Origin: Pseudomonadota bacterium
GTDB lineage: Bacteria > Pseudomonadota > Gammaproteobacteria > Pseudomonadales > Moraxellaceae
NCBI GenBank assembly: GCA_021781515.1
Contig: JAJXWR010000013.1
Location: forward strand, 1 to 40,152
Length of the DNA: 40,152 nt
Reading direction: 5' to 3'
The position numbers and the translations under genes are program-made. The notes under the pieces were generated by a model. That model searched no databases. It was not told the origin of the DNA and saw only the letters and a list, made by a program, of their open reading frames with translations. Positions 7,641 through 16,859 of this stretch are shown here, piece by piece; position 1 is the first letter of the stretch, and the number at the start of each line of letters is the position of its first letter.

Positions 7641-8168
7641 ATGGCGGCGAAAGAGTCAAAAAAAGAGGAAGCAGCAAAAACTGAGGCACCGGCACCGGCG
7701 GAGGCTGCCAAAAGTGGTGGTAGTAAAGTGCTGGTTATGTTGCTGGCGACCATGCTGGTGTCGATGGCTGTTGCAGGCGGCGGGGTCTGGTTACTCCTCG
7801 GGCATCATAAATCAGCCTCTGCCGAGGTAAAATTGCCGGATAAAGCAATTTATTATGAAATGACCCCTGCCTTTACCGTAACACTGACCGATCCGGATAA
7901 TGGCACCTTGAGATACATGCAGGCGTCGGTGTCGATCATGACGCGTAACCCCAAAGTCCAGGACGACCTGAAATCATTTGATCCTGAAATCCGCAATAAC
8001 CTCAATCAGTTATTTTCGAGCTATAAACCTTCGGATCTGATGGCTGCGGGTGGACGCGAGCAACTGGAAAAAAAGGCATTGCAGGCAGTGAATGATGTGC
8101 TCGCCCGGGAAACTAGCCATAAAAATGCGTGTGAAAGTTTTCTCTTCACCAGTTTTGTGGTTCAGTAG
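7641..8168 (+). CDS. fliL: Flagellar basal body-associated protein FliL
   Basis: FliL is a single-pass inner-membrane protein that surrounds the stator units and modulates torque. At 175 residues it fits the family: a charged Lys/Glu/Ala N-terminus (1-27), one transmembrane helix (about 29-53, 'VLVMLLATMLVSMAVAGGGV'), and a periplasmic domain with 'FTVTLTDPDNGTLRYMQASVSIMTR' and a C-terminal 'FLFTSFVVQ'. It begins the run of closely spaced C-ring and export-gate genes, 11 bases before fliM. Confidence 0.92.
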   Translation: MAAKESKKEEAAKTEAPAPAEAAKSGGSKVLVMLLATMLVSMAVAGGGVWLLLGHHKSASAEVKLPDKAIYYEMTPAFTVTLTDPDNGTLRYMQASVSIMTRNPKVQDDLKSFDPEIRNNLNQLFSSYKPSDLMAAGGREQLEKKALQAVNDVLARETSHKNACESFLFTSFVVQ

Positions 8169-8179
8169 CGGAGACGAGC

Positions 8180-9178
8180 ATGGCTGTTCAGGATATTCTC
8201 AATCAGGATGAAATTGATGCGCTATTGCATGGTGTCGATGATGGCATGGTCGAAACCAGCAATGATGAGCCGCCAGAGAGTGTCCGGCAATACGATCTGA
8301 CGTCACAGGATCGTATTGTGCGTGGGCGTATGCCCACCTTGGAAATGATAAATGAGCGTTTTGCCCGTTATACCCGTATCAGTCTGTTTAATATGTTGCG
8401 TTATTCGGCCGATGTGGCGGTGGGCGGTGTGCAACTGATGAAATTCGGGGAATATGTGCACACCCTGTTTGTACCCACCAGTTTGAATCTGGTAAAAATA
8501 AGACCGCTGCGTGGCACCGGGTTATTTATCCTGGATGCTAAACTGGTGTTCAAGCTGGTTGATAATTTTTTTGGCGGCGAAGGGCGACACGCCAAAATTG
8601 AGGGACGGGAATTTACGCCTACGGAATTGCGTATTGTTCAGTTGGTGCTGCAAAATGCCTTCAAGGACATGAAAGAGGCCTGGCGTACGGTTTATGATGT
8701 GGAGTTTGAATACTTGACCTCGGAAGTGAATCCTGCGATGGCTAATATTGTCAGTCCTTCGGAAGTCGTGGTGGTTTCAACCTTTCATATTGAACTGGAA
8801 GGTGGAGGCGGGGATCTGCATATGACGATGCCTTATTCCATGGTAGAGCCTTTGCGCGACATTCTGGATTCGGGGGTACAGTCGGATGTCGATGAAAAAG
8901 ACGTTCGCTGGATCAGTAGTATTCGTGCCGACATTGTGGAGGCCAATTTGCCCGTGACGGCGAATCTGATGGAAAAAACCATTAATTTGCGGGATGTGCT
9001 GTTATTCAAGCCTGGCGATATTATTCCTATTGATGAACCTGATATAACGACTGTTTTTGCCAATGGAATTCCTATTGCACGGGCAAAACTCGGGGTACGT
9101 AATGGTCATATTGCATTGAAAATCAATGATTTTATGGAACGTAAACATTTTAATTTTGATTTCGGGAATCTGCTATGA
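8180..9178 (+). CDS. fliM: Flagellar motor switch protein FliM
   Basis: FliM is the middle C-ring protein that receives CheY-P and sets rotation direction. The N-terminal EIDALL segment (residues 10-15, 'QDEIDALLHGVDD') is the CheY-P binding motif. The CheC-like middle domain follows (about 45-230), and a SpoA/FliN-like C-terminal domain (about 250-325, 'LPVTANLMEKTINLRDVL'). Its 332 residues are the normal length. A GGAGACGAG upstream supports the ATG. Its stop overlaps the fliN ATG by four bases. Confidence 0.95.
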   Translation: MAVQDILNQDEIDALLHGVDDGMVETSNDEPPESVRQYDLTSQDRIVRGRMPTLEMINERFARYTRISLFNMLRYSADVAVGGVQLMKFGEYVHTLFVPTSLNLVKIRPLRGTGLFILDAKLVFKLVDNFFGGEGRHAKIEGREFTPTELRIVQLVLQNAFKDMKEAWRTVYDVEFEYLTSEVNPAMANIVSPSEVVVVSTFHIELEGGGGDLHMTMPYSMVEPLRDILDSGVQSDVDEKDVRWISSIRADIVEANLPVTANLMEKTINLRDVLLFKPGDIIPIDEPDITTVFANGIPIARAKLGVRNGHIALKINDFMERKHFNFDFGNLL

Positions 9179-9582
9179 GTGATTCAGATCAGGACGATAT
9201 GGCGGCTGCCTGGGCGGCAGCCATGGAAGAACAGGCTGTTACTGAGGCATCGCCTGCCGCACCGGCGGCGCAACCTGCCGGTTTTGCGGAATTTGGTGAG
9301 GCGGCGGTTACTCCGGGCACTGGCCCCAATCTGGATGTAATTCTCGACATTCCTGTCAATATTTCAATGGAAGTAGGTGGCACACAAATACCTATTCGCA
9401 ATTTATTGCAGTTAAATCAAGGGTCTGTCGTGGAGCTTGATCGTCTTGCGGGCGAGCCGCTTGATGTTCTGGTAAATGGTACACTGATTGCCCATGGTGA
9501 AGTGGTGGTGGTGAATGAAAAATTTGGTATCCGTTTGACAGATATTGTCAGTCCCTCTGAGCGTATCCGGCGGTTGCATTGA
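9175..9582 (+). CDS. fliN: Flagellar motor switch protein FliN
   Basis: FliN is the C-ring base subunit, which pairs with FliM and docks the FliH-FliI ATPase. The protein has 135 residues. An acidic, Ala/Pro-rich N-terminus (1-50) precedes the SpoA domain (about 58-133), with 'LDVILDIPVNISMEVGG', 'LLQLNQGSVVELDRLAGEPL', 'VLVNGTLIAHGEVVVV' and 'KFGIRLTDIV'. Its start is coupled to fliM through an ATGA overlap, and its TGA overlaps the TTG of fliO. Confidence 0.95.
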   Translation: MSDSDQDDMAAAWAAAMEEQAVTEASPAAPAAQPAGFAEFGEAAVTPGTGPNLDVILDIPVNISMEVGGTQIPIRNLLQLNQGSVVELDRLAGEPLDVLVNGTLIAHGEVVVVNEKFGIRLTDIVSPSERIRRLH

Positions 9583-9950
9583 ACCAAGTACTTACGACCA
9601 CCGTTGTGCCTTCCAGATTGGCTTCAGAAACGGGCAGTTTGTGGGAACTGGGTCTCTCGTTGCTGTTGGTGCTGGCATTGGTACTGGCGGTGGCCTGGTT
9701 AGTGAAACGAACCCAACGCCTGACGGGCTGGCAGTCGGTGATACAGGTTAAATCGTCGTTGGTGTTAGGGGCACATGAGCGTTTGTTGATCGTGGAAGTT
9801 GAGGGGCGGCGTTTGTTTCTGGGAGTGACTCCACAGGCGATTACTTTTCTGACGGAATTGGCAGGTGGAACGGAACCTGCGGTGGCGGCAACAGAACCGC
9901 CTGATTTTTCGCACTATCTGAAAAACATGATTCGCGGGATAAAAAGATGA
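9579..9950 (+). CDS. fliO: Flagellar biosynthetic protein FliO
   Basis: FliO is a small membrane protein that helps assemble the FliP ring of the export gate. It has 123 residues. A single transmembrane segment (about 21-42, '[20 protein letters not shown]') is followed by a cytoplasmic domain with '[30 protein letters not shown]', typical of FliO. The likely start is the TTG at 9579, overlapping the fliN stop (TTGA). The next in-frame Met lies far inside the protein, so TTG is the reasonable choice. It overlaps fliP by an ATGA. Confidence 0.88.
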   Translation: MNQVLTTTVVPSRLASETGSLWELGLSLLLVLALVLAVAWLVKRTQRLTGWQSVIQVKSSLVLGAHERLLIVEVEGRRLFLGVTPQAITFLTELAGGTEPAVAATEPPDFSHYLKNMIRGIKR

Positions 9951-10708
9951 AGAAATCGGTGCTGTGCCGTTCACTGGTGCTGTGGGGCATGGCATTCACC
10001 GGTGGTGCGGCACCGGTATGGGCGGCCGGGACGGGATTGCCGCTAATGACCATGACCGTGGGCACTGGCGGGGCGCAGGAATATACAGTGCCCATTCAGA
10101 TTTTAGTGGTCATGAGTGCGCTAACCCTGCTACCGGCGGCGTTAATGATGATGACCTGCTTTGTGCGGATTATCATTGTCTTTTCATTAATGCGCCAGGC
10201 GCTGGGGTTGCAGCAGGCTCCGTCCAATCAGGTGTTGATTGGACTGGCTTTATTTCTGACTTTTTTTATCATGCGGCCGGTGCTGGATCAGATCAACAGC
10301 CGAGCATTGCAACCGTATTTGCAGGGACAGATGCCTGCAGGTCAGGCGCTGGATGTGGCGGCAGTACCGATGCGCCAGTTTATGTTGAAACAGACCCGTC
10401 AGGATGATCTGGCGTTGTTTGTGCGTTTATCGCATCAGCCCAGGCCGCAGTCTTTGAATGATTTACCCCTGTCCACGCTGATTCCCGCTTTTGCGACCAG
10501 TGAACTTAAAACAGCATTCCAGATCGGTTTTCTGATTTTTATACCTTTTATGATAATCGATCTGGTGGTCGCCTCGGTATTGATGGCCATGGGGATGATG
10601 ATGCTTTCTCCCCTGATCATTTCCCTGCCGTTCAAGCTGATGCTTTTTGTAATGATTGACGGCTGGGGCATGATCATTGGGACACTGGCGGCCAGCTATG
10701 GACTGTGA
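9947..10708 (+). CDS. fliP: Flagellar type III export gate protein FliP
   Basis: FliP forms the core pore of the flagellar export gate as a pentamer with FliQ and FliR. The 253 residues include a cleavable signal peptide (1-26, ending 'PVWA-AG'), as is usual for FliP. Four hydrophobic segments and the signatures '[19 protein letters not shown]', '[18 protein letters not shown]', '[18 protein letters not shown]' and '[19 protein letters not shown]' are present. Start and stop are tightly packed between fliO and fliQ. Confidence 0.96.
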   Translation: MKKSVLCRSLVLWGMAFTGGAAPVWAAGTGLPLMTMTVGTGGAQEYTVPIQILVVMSALTLLPAALMMMTCFVRIIIVFSLMRQALGLQQAPSNQVLIGLALFLTFFIMRPVLDQINSRALQPYLQGQMPAGQALDVAAVPMRQFMLKQTRQDDLALFVRLSHQPRPQSLNDLPLSTLIPAFATSELKTAFQIGFLIFIPFMIIDLVVASVLMAMGMMMLSPLIISLPFKLMLFVMIDGWGMIIGTLAASYGL

Positions 10709-10723
10709 GCCGGGAGTTTCGTT

Positions 10724-10993
10724 GTGAATGTTTTGCCCATCATGGATGTGTTTCGCTCCGCCTTGTGGCTGGCGATTGTGCTGACGGCCGTCATTACGTT
10801 GCCGGGTTTGCTGGTGGGTCTGGTGGTTGCCATCTTTCAGGCGGCGACCCAGATTAATGAACAGACCTTGAGTTTTTTACCACGCCTGCTGATTACTCTG
10901 GTGGCCTTGATTGTTACCGGTCCGTGGCTGGGAAAAATGGTCTTTGAATTTACCATGAACCTGTTGCTGAATATTCCGCAGTTGATTGGATGA
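10724..10993 (+). CDS. fliQ: Flagellar export gate protein FliQ
   Basis: FliQ has two transmembrane hairpin helices and wraps around FliP-FliR in the export gate. The 89 residues contain 'ALWLAIVLTAVITLPGLLVGLVVAIFQAATQINEQTLSFLPRLL' (a family hallmark, given here as two adjoining parts around residue 33) and a second hydrophobic helix. The start is GTG at 10724 with CCGGGAG upstream. It lies 6 bases before fliR. Confidence 0.94.
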   Translation: MNVLPIMDVFRSALWLAIVLTAVITLPGLLVGLVVAIFQAATQINEQTLSFLPRLLITLVALIVTGPWLGKMVFEFTMNLLLNIPQLIG

Positions 10994-10999
10994 GCGCTG

Positions 11000-11779
11000 A
11001 TGATCGCCGCCATCCCTGAAATTGATCTGGGTGCCTGGTTAGGGCAATACCTGTGGCCACTGGCGCGTATCGGTGCATTTTTGTTGTCGATGCCTATTTT
11101 AGGAAGCCGGATGGTGCCCCTAAGAATCCGCATGATCTACAGCCTGATGTTGACTTGGGTGGCGTTGCCGTTTTTGCAAACAGTCCCCCGCTGTAATCCT
11201 TTAGGGCTGGAATGCTGGCTGATTGTGGTGCAACAGTTACTGATTGGTTTGGCTATGGGCTTTTGCTTTCAGTTTTTGTTTCAATTGTTTGAAATCAGTG
11301 GTCAATTGATTGCCACCCAAAGTGGTCTGGGATTTTCATCCATGGTTAATCCAGATACCGGGGTCTCTGTGGCGACGATTAGTCAACTCTACTCTATGCT
11401 GATTAATCTGCTGTTTTTAGCAATGGACGGGCACCTGATCCTGATCGATTATCTGATACGCAGTTTTCAGGTGCTACCGATTCGCGACAGTTATGCGTTG
11501 GGAATTCATTGGCCTTTACTTTTTCAAAGCGGAGGCTGGATGTTGTCTTCGGCACTGCTGGTGGCGATGCCTGCCATTGTCGCACTGCTGGTGGTCAATC
11601 TGGCGTTGGCCGTTACTACCCGTGCCGCTCCGCAACTAAATATATTTTCGGTAGGATTTCCGGTCAGTCTGCTGGTGGGTCTCCTGGTGCTGTGGTTGTC
11701 ATTGAAGCCATTGCCTGAGCAGTTTCGTCAATTAGCGGATCAGATGTTTGTGATGTTGCAGCGGATTTTTACCGGTTAG
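11000..11779 (+). CDS. fliR: Flagellar export gate protein FliR
   Basis: FliR completes the FliP5-FliQ4-FliR1 export gate. This 259-residue protein has about six hydrophobic segments and family motifs such as 'WPLARIGAFLLSMPILGSR', 'LIGLAMGFCFQFLFQLFEIS' and 'GQLIATQSGLGFSSMVNP'. In some bacteria FliR is fused to FlhB; here the two are separate, with a 39-base gap. Start ATG 11000 follows the fliQ stop directly. Confidence 0.95.
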   Translation: MIAAIPEIDLGAWLGQYLWPLARIGAFLLSMPILGSRMVPLRIRMIYSLMLTWVALPFLQTVPRCNPLGLECWLIVVQQLLIGLAMGFCFQFLFQLFEISGQLIATQSGLGFSSMVNPDTGVSVATISQLYSMLINLLFLAMDGHLILIDYLIRSFQVLPIRDSYALGIHWPLLFQSGGWMLSSALLVAMPAIVALLVVNLALAVTTRAAPQLNIFSVGFPVSLLVGLLVLWLSLKPLPEQFRQLADQMFVMLQRIFTG

Positions 11780-11818
11780 CGCTGCTGATGCAGCACTGAA
11801 AATCAGGGTTCGAGCATT

Positions 11819-12970
11819 ATGGCTGAAGAAGAAAGTAGTGGCGAACGTTCAGAAGAGGCGTCTGCACATCGTCTGGAAGAAGCACGCAAACATGGCCAGA
11901 TTGCCCGTTCGCGCGATCTGGCGATGACGCTATCACTGATGACCGGTGCAGGAGGGCTGATTTTTTTTTCCAACAATATGGCCCAGGCCCTGGTGCACTT
12001 GGCCAGCATCAATCTGCAGGTCACTCGTCAGGATCTGCTGGATGAAAAAGTACTGCCTTTGCATCTGGCAGAGGCACTGGTGGTGGGAGGGCGTCTCCTG
12101 TTCTGGCCGTTGTTATTGATCATGCTGTCCGGAGTGGCCGGTTCGTTGTTGCTCGGTGGTTTTATGTTTTCAACCGAGATGTTATTGCCCAAATGGGAAC
12201 GTCTGAATCCCTGGCAAGGGATTACCCGGATGTTTTCCTTACGATCCTTACTGGAATTGTTCAAGGCGCTTTTTAAACTGCTACTGGTCGCTTCTTGCTG
12301 TTTGCTGATTTTAAAAAGTCACCGGGATGAGATCGTTGGTATGGTCGATGAACCCGTTCCTGCCCTTTTTCAACATGTAGCACATTTGTTGCTCTGGTCA
12401 TTTTTCTGGATGACCAGTTCACTGATTCTGGTGGCCTTGATGGATGTACCGGCGCAGTGGTTCAGTTTTATGAAAGAGTTGCGCATGACCCACCAGGAGC
12501 AACGTGAAGAATATAAGGAAACGGAAGGCCGCCCCGAGGTAAAGGCACGGTTACGACAGATGCAGCGCAAGATGGCAGAAGCGCGCATGATGTCAAAAAT
12601 TCCTGAAGCGGATGTAGTCATCACCAACCCAACGCATTTTGCCGTTGCTTTGCGCTATAAACCCGACAAGGATCGGGCCCCGGTGTTACTGGCCAAAGGC
12701 ATTGATCACCGGGCCATGCAGATTCGTAAACTGGCGGGTGAGCATAAAATTGTGATGGTAGAGTCCCCTCCCTTGGCCCGCTCTATTTACTACACGACTG
12801 ATCTGGATCGGGAAATCCCTACGGGGTTGTATCAGGCGGTTGCAAGGATTCTGGCGTGGCTGCATGGCGTCAAGATGTATCAGGCGGGAAAGGCCAAGCA
12901 TCCGGGCCAGGTACCGCCGGTCGATATTCCGGCCGACTTGCGGCATGATCGCAACGCTCCGGGAACATAG
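11819..12970 (+). CDS. flhB: Flagellar export switch protein FlhB
   Basis: FlhB has four transmembrane helices and a cytoplasmic domain. It cleaves itself between Asn and Pro of NPTH and, with FliK, changes export specificity. The NPTH site is intact at residues 270-273 ('VVITNPTHFAVALRY'). The N-terminus 'EESSGERSEEASAHRLEEARKHGQIARSRD' is diagnostic (residues 4-33 in two adjoining pieces). It has 383 residues, the normal length. This is the last flagellar gene of the block; flhA, which often follows, is absent. Confidence 0.95.
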   Translation: MAEEESSGERSEEASAHRLEEARKHGQIARSRDLAMTLSLMTGAGGLIFFSNNMAQALVHLASINLQVTRQDLLDEKVLPLHLAEALVVGGRLLFWPLLLIMLSGVAGSLLLGGFMFSTEMLLPKWERLNPWQGITRMFSLRSLLELFKALFKLLLVASCCLLILKSHRDEIVGMVDEPVPALFQHVAHLLLWSFFWMTSSLILVALMDVPAQWFSFMKELRMTHQEQREEYKETEGRPEVKARLRQMQRKMAEARMMSKIPEADVVITNPTHFAVALRYKPDKDRAPVLLAKGIDHRAMQIRKLAGEHKIVMVESPPLARSIYYTTDLDREIPTGLYQAVARILAWLHGVKMYQAGKAKHPGQVPPVDIPADLRHDRNAPGT

Positions 12971-13530
12971 TGGCAGTATTTGTCCGGTAGTGTGTCTCTT
13001 GGTGACTCTGGGTATCGGTGGCAGTGATATGTTCTAATGGGCAACGCAGGCACGGATTCGCAGGCGCTTCTGATCTAAAAAGCAGCGTCAAAAAATAACA
13101 ATACCGTTTGTCGTTTTTTTGGCAGATCGCCTGTAAAAATCAGCGTGCAGTGGCTGAGTGTAGAGTACACTGCAATGAGGCGGATCGGTTGATTGCAGAT
13201 ACAATCTGTTTACATCTTTCACAAAATGATAGTGGACAGGGGAATTGTTTCAGTGGTTATATACGTACAATACGGGATGAAATGTATACTGGTTGAGTCT
13301 GGGGAATGGATAAAGACATAAGCTGGTAAAGACAGTCTGAATAGCACAGGGCAAAACAGACCGGACTGCAGAAACAGACTAGACTGAGTGTAGGGAAAAA
13401 TAAAGAAGAAAAAATAAAGAATACAGACAGATTTTGGGAAGACAGGTTTTCGAGGGGCGGTTTTCTAAAGCGGGTGGGTGTACTGACATTGGCAGGTCGG
13501 TACACTGGGGATGCGTGGCGAGGTGATGCA
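12971..13530. other. Long intergenic region upstream of the secreted-protein cluster
   Basis: These 560 bases hold no supported gene. The first half has scattered hairpin potential, for example GATTG/CAATC around 13191-13206. The second half (about 13310-13440) is purine-rich on the plus strand with repeated CAGACT/AGACTG-like words. No sigma-54 site with correct spacing is present. The gap should contain the promoter of the four-gene cluster. GAGGTGA at 13520-13526 is the ribosome binding site for the ATG at 13531. Confidence 0.4.
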
Positions 13531-15075
13531 ATGATACATCGGGCGTTGGGTGGATGTGCCGCTTTGGGTGTGGTGCTGTGGGGGATAGGTGTGGTTCAGC
13601 CGGTCTGGGCATTGTCAGATCTTTCTGATTCCCAGATGTCAGCGGTTGATGGTGAAGGGGTTGCCATCGTTCTTGAAAATATCCGTGCCACAATGGCACC
13701 GACCAGTTACGTGGAAGCGGTGGGTTCTCCTGACACTGATCCTTCGGTGATTGCCAGCAACGGTGCCCCTTTATTCAGCGGGGCCAATTATCAGTTCTTG
13801 GGTTTGAGTGTGACAGGTACCGGGCCAGGCGAAGGTTTTGGTGGTTCGGGCTGTAATACCGGTGGCCTTTCTGGAGACTTGGCCTGCGCCTTGGGAACCG
13901 CAGCCATCAGCAATCTGGCGGCTTTTGATAATCCACTGATACTGCGGGTGCACTCGTATGACGGCTATAATTTGTCCAACAATTATGTGCCTAACACCGT
14001 GGTGGAGCTGTTGGGGCCGACCAATATGGATCCTTTTCGCCTGGCGCTGTGGACGCAGATTACGCAGTTGAATAATTCCGGGGGAGGGGTGGCTAGTAAT
14101 GGGCTGTTTCAAGGTCAGTTGATCATGGAGGGTAAACTGGCGTCCTTCAAATATTCGCCGCTGATTGGGGGAGTGTCCGCCAATAATCCGATGGCGGGAT
14201 TTGATGCGCGACTTTTCCAAGTGTCGGACAGCAATGCGGGTGATCCTAATTATCAGGCACTGGGCCTGAATATGACCAGTGCCTTTTCGGGAGATATGCG
14301 TATCAGTGTCAATCAAACCAGTGCCAGTCCGAATGCACTTAACCAAGTTCCGGTGTTTGACCAGCAGGAAGGCTTGTTTATCAAGAACCTGTATGTCTAC
14401 TTACCGATGGGTGGCCTGAATTATCAGGCACTGGTGTTTAATACGAATGGCACGGCATCGACCTCTAACGGTAATTTCATGATTGAACTGACCGCTATTC
14501 CGGCACCTAGTGGTGGAGACTGTACTTTCGGACAAGCAAGTGCTTGCGCGGCAGCCTACGGCCTTGTGAGCGGTGATTCATCCGGTTATGGTACGGCGTT
14601 TGACTCTCGGGCTCCGATGAGCGGATCGGGCAGTGGTTTTGGTAATAGTGTGTCGTCGACCACTTATTATCAATCGCACGGCTATATAGACATGGGACTT
14701 TACAATCCCGGCTGTACAACGTCGACACAGTGCGGTATAGCACCGACGGCCGGTTCGACCAGTGACGGGATTTATTTTGCAACGGGAAATAATCTGCAAA
14801 ATACCGCCACTGCCGCTGCCAATACTGAGGTGGGTTTTAATTCCAGTGGCAGTTGTAGTGATACCTGGTGTGTTGAGCACAGCAATTATAGCTACACGAC
14901 CGGCGGAACGGCACCAAATACCCAGACTGTTTATAATGGTACTAATAATAACACCACGACGACCAATCCCTCAGGATCAGGGTATAACCCTGGCATTATC
15001 AATCTGGGGACGGCGCACATGGATGGCATTTTGATCAATCATTTATCGCTGACTACCTTGGGTGCAGGACGCTGA
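13531..15075 (+). CDS. Secreted Gly/Asn/Ser-rich protein, GQDG-type N-terminus (member 1)
   Basis: This protein has 514 residues. A signal peptide covers about 1-27 ('GGCAALGVVLWGIG', cleavage near 'PVWA-LS'). The mature N-terminus 'LSDLSDSQMSAVDGEGVAI' is the same motif as in the next three genes. The body looks beta-rich and is full of Gly, Asn, Ser and Thr. Its eight mature cysteines fall into four close pairs (spacings of 10, 7, 5 and 4 residues), suggesting small disulfide loops outside the cytoplasm. The motif recalls DUF6160/FilA-like proteins annotated near putative pilus genes in Acinetobacter, a weak resemblance. I chose ATG 13531 over a start at 13474 for its ribosome binding site and the signal peptide. 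Confidence 0.8.
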   Translation: MIHRALGGCAALGVVLWGIGVVQPVWALSDLSDSQMSAVDGEGVAIVLENIRATMAPTSYVEAVGSPDTDPSVIASNGAPLFSGANYQFLGLSVTGTGPGEGFGGSGCNTGGLSGDLACALGTAAISNLAAFDNPLILRVHSYDGYNLSNNYVPNTVVELLGPTNMDPFRLALWTQITQLNNSGGGVASNGLFQGQLIMEGKLASFKYSPLIGGVSANNPMAGFDARLFQVSDSNAGDPNYQALGLNMTSAFSGDMRISVNQTSASPNALNQVPVFDQQEGLFIKNLYVYLPMGGLNYQALVFNTNGTASTSNGNFMIELTAIPAPSGGDCTFGQASACAAAYGLVSGDSSGYGTAFDSRAPMSGSGSGFGNSVSSTTYYQSHGYIDMGLYNPGCTTSTQCGIAPTAGSTSDGIYFATGNNLQNTATAAANTEVGFNSSGSCSDTWCVEHSNYSYTTGGTAPNTQTVYNGTNNNTTTTNPSGSGYNPGIINLGTAHMDGILINHLSLTTLGAGR

Positions 15076-15077
15076 TC

Positions 15078-15734
15078 ATGAGCAATTACTCGCAGATTCT
15101 ATCGCTGATGTGGAAGTGGTGCTGCCTGTTGCTGCTTTGTGCGGCTCAGGTAGCGATTGCAGACATGCAGGGCCTGAGTGATACGGCACTATCGCAGGCG
15201 ACGGGGCAGGATGGGATTGCCATGCAGATAGATTTTCACCTGAATACCGGGAATGATGGTAACCCACTGTCAACCTTGGGAGGCTGTGGTGGGTCGTCGG
15301 CACAGGCGAGTCCCTGTACCCTGTCCATACAGGGTTACCGCCCCAATAATCCGAATCTCTGGTTGGTGTTCAAGGATGTGTATGGGTATTTAAGCATTCC
15401 GAATCTGATGATTGATGAACAGAATAATCCTAATGGGGCTACTGCGTACGCAAACCTCAGTCGTTTAAATGGTGTGTCGCCGCAAGGATTACCCACCATG
15501 GAGTTGCATTTTCATCCGGCCGGTGTTACTGCAGGGGATTGCACGGCAACAGCGACGAGTTGTGATATTAATTTGTTCTTGAATATCGGGCGTATGGCCA
15601 CAGAGTTTGGTGCCACGGGTTATCTTAATGATAATAATGGCAGTTTCATGGGGTTGAAAATTTCGGATCTTTCAGGGCCCACTGCCCCGGCCCGGATGAA
15701 TTTTGATGGACAGGTGCGCATCTATGGCTTCTAA
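15078..15734 (+). CDS. Secreted protein, GQDG-type N-terminus (member 2)
   Basis: This is the shortest member, 218 residues, starting 2 bases after member 1 stops. The signal peptide covers about 1-27 ('CCLLLLCAAQVAIA'). The mature start 'DMQGLSDTALSQATGQDGIAM' carries the clearest form of the shared motif. The mature cysteines form two pairs (9 and 6 residues apart). The segment 'LWLVFKDVYGYLSIPNLMI' and the end 'ARMNFDGQVRIYGF' suggest beta-strands. It may be an outer-surface or filament component; no enzyme motif is visible. It is certainly in the same transcription unit as members 1, 3 and 4. Confidence 0.8.
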   Translation: MSNYSQILSLMWKWCCLLLLCAAQVAIADMQGLSDTALSQATGQDGIAMQIDFHLNTGNDGNPLSTLGGCGGSSAQASPCTLSIQGYRPNNPNLWLVFKDVYGYLSIPNLMIDEQNNPNGATAYANLSRLNGVSPQGLPTMELHFHPAGVTAGDCTATATSCDINLFLNIGRMATEFGATGYLNDNNGSFMGLKISDLSGPTAPARMNFDGQVRIYGF

Positions 15735-16848
15735 ATCGTGGGGGTTTGCCTTCAGTGGCGGACGGCTTCTGGGAATGCTGTTTTTGTTGCTGACCTGTCT
15801 GTGCCTGAGTGTATCTGCCTCGGCGCAACTACAGGCTCTGTCGGATGGTTCCCTGGCGGAACAAAGTGGCCAGGGACTGCTCGACATGGTGACCATTAAT
15901 CCCGGACAGGCGGGTGCGGCATCGGCACCGGCAATTGATAATGGGTTGACGTTTTACCGGATGGCTATCAATGGCACATTGAACATGAATGCCAATATTA
16001 ATCAACTGAATCTGGGGTGTGGTGGGGTCAACGACGCATTGGTTCCCGGAGTCTGTGATATTAGTTTTGATTATGTGCGTTTTCTTGGAAATAATGGCAA
16101 TAATGGACCGGGCGCACCGGGCAGTGATTTTACATTGCAACGTCCTTATATTACCTTGGCTGTCAATAATGCGGGTAGTAATAATCGGGATCTGGTGGGC
16201 GTACAGATTGGCTCGCAGTCGGCTACTGGGTATTTTGGTGTAGGGCAGGTGCTGAATAATGGCCAGGTCAATCCCTATAACGGTAAGACCTGTGGTGGCA
16301 GTAACGATCCTAACTGTCAGATCGGTATCAATGCATTCAGTGGTAATATCGGGTTGACGATGAATGGGCAGGTGAGTGGTACGACTTGGCTGTTGCCGCT
16401 TCCTTATACCTCGAAAATCAATAATGTGTCCACTGTACAGTCAGGGACTCGCATGCAGCAGGCCTATGTGATGCTGTCTTCGACACCGACCACGATTGCC
16501 GGTTTATTGACGATCAATGCCTCAATTGCTTTGACGGAACCGATGAAATACATTCATGGTATGTCGTTTAATGGCATTCCGAATTTTGCCTTGTCGATGC
16601 AACGGCAGCAGGTATCCTGGCCCAATTATGATTATACGTCGGCGACGGATGGGTATTATGCGACACCTGCCAATACTGGGTGGTGGATGAATATGCCTTC
16701 CAATGTCACGATTAACGGCATCAATGGTACGTATAATCTCAGTGCCAGCCAGACGGCCGGGGCCTTGTTTGTGACGATACCGTTGTCGAATGTATCAATG
16801 GGTCAGACGCCAGTCCGAAACTGTATGGGTTCGGTTACTTTTTGCTGA
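15724..16848 (+). CDS. Secreted protein, GQDG-type N-terminus (member 3)
   Basis: This protein has 374 residues. The ATG at 15724 overlaps the end of member 2 by 11 bases, with GGACAGG upstream; a start at 15703 would only lengthen the n-region. The signal peptide has a strong core 'LLGMLFLLLTCLCLSV' and cleavage near 'ASA-QL'. The mature N-terminus 'LQALSDGSLAEQSGQGLLDM' is a degenerate version of the shared motif. Six mature cysteines form three pairs (11, 7 and 6 residues apart), the last at the very C-terminus ('RNCMGSVTFC'). The rest is Asn/Gly-rich and beta-like. Function is unknown. Confidence 0.78.
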   Translation: MASKSWGFAFSGGRLLGMLFLLLTCLCLSVSASAQLQALSDGSLAEQSGQGLLDMVTINPGQAGAASAPAIDNGLTFYRMAINGTLNMNANINQLNLGCGGVNDALVPGVCDISFDYVRFLGNNGNNGPGAPGSDFTLQRPYITLAVNNAGSNNRDLVGVQIGSQSATGYFGVGQVLNNGQVNPYNGKTCGGSNDPNCQIGINAFSGNIGLTMNGQVSGTTWLLPLPYTSKINNVSTVQSGTRMQQAYVMLSSTPTTIAGLLTINASIALTEPMKYIHGMSFNGIPNFALSMQRQQVSWPNYDYTSATDGYYATPANTGWWMNMPSNVTINGINGTYNLSASQTAGALFVTIPLSNVSMGQTPVRNCMGSVTFC

Positions 16849-16859
16849 TGGGGGATAGG

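Noticed and set aside
7502-7684. 60-codon ORF overlapping the fliL start
   Set aside because: It uses the fliL ribosome binding region in another frame and has no conserved content.
13771-14880. Long minus-strand ORFs inside the first secreted-protein gene
   Set aside because: They are shadows of a Gly/Asn/Thr-rich coding region. The plus frame has a signal peptide, a ribosome binding site and paired cysteines.
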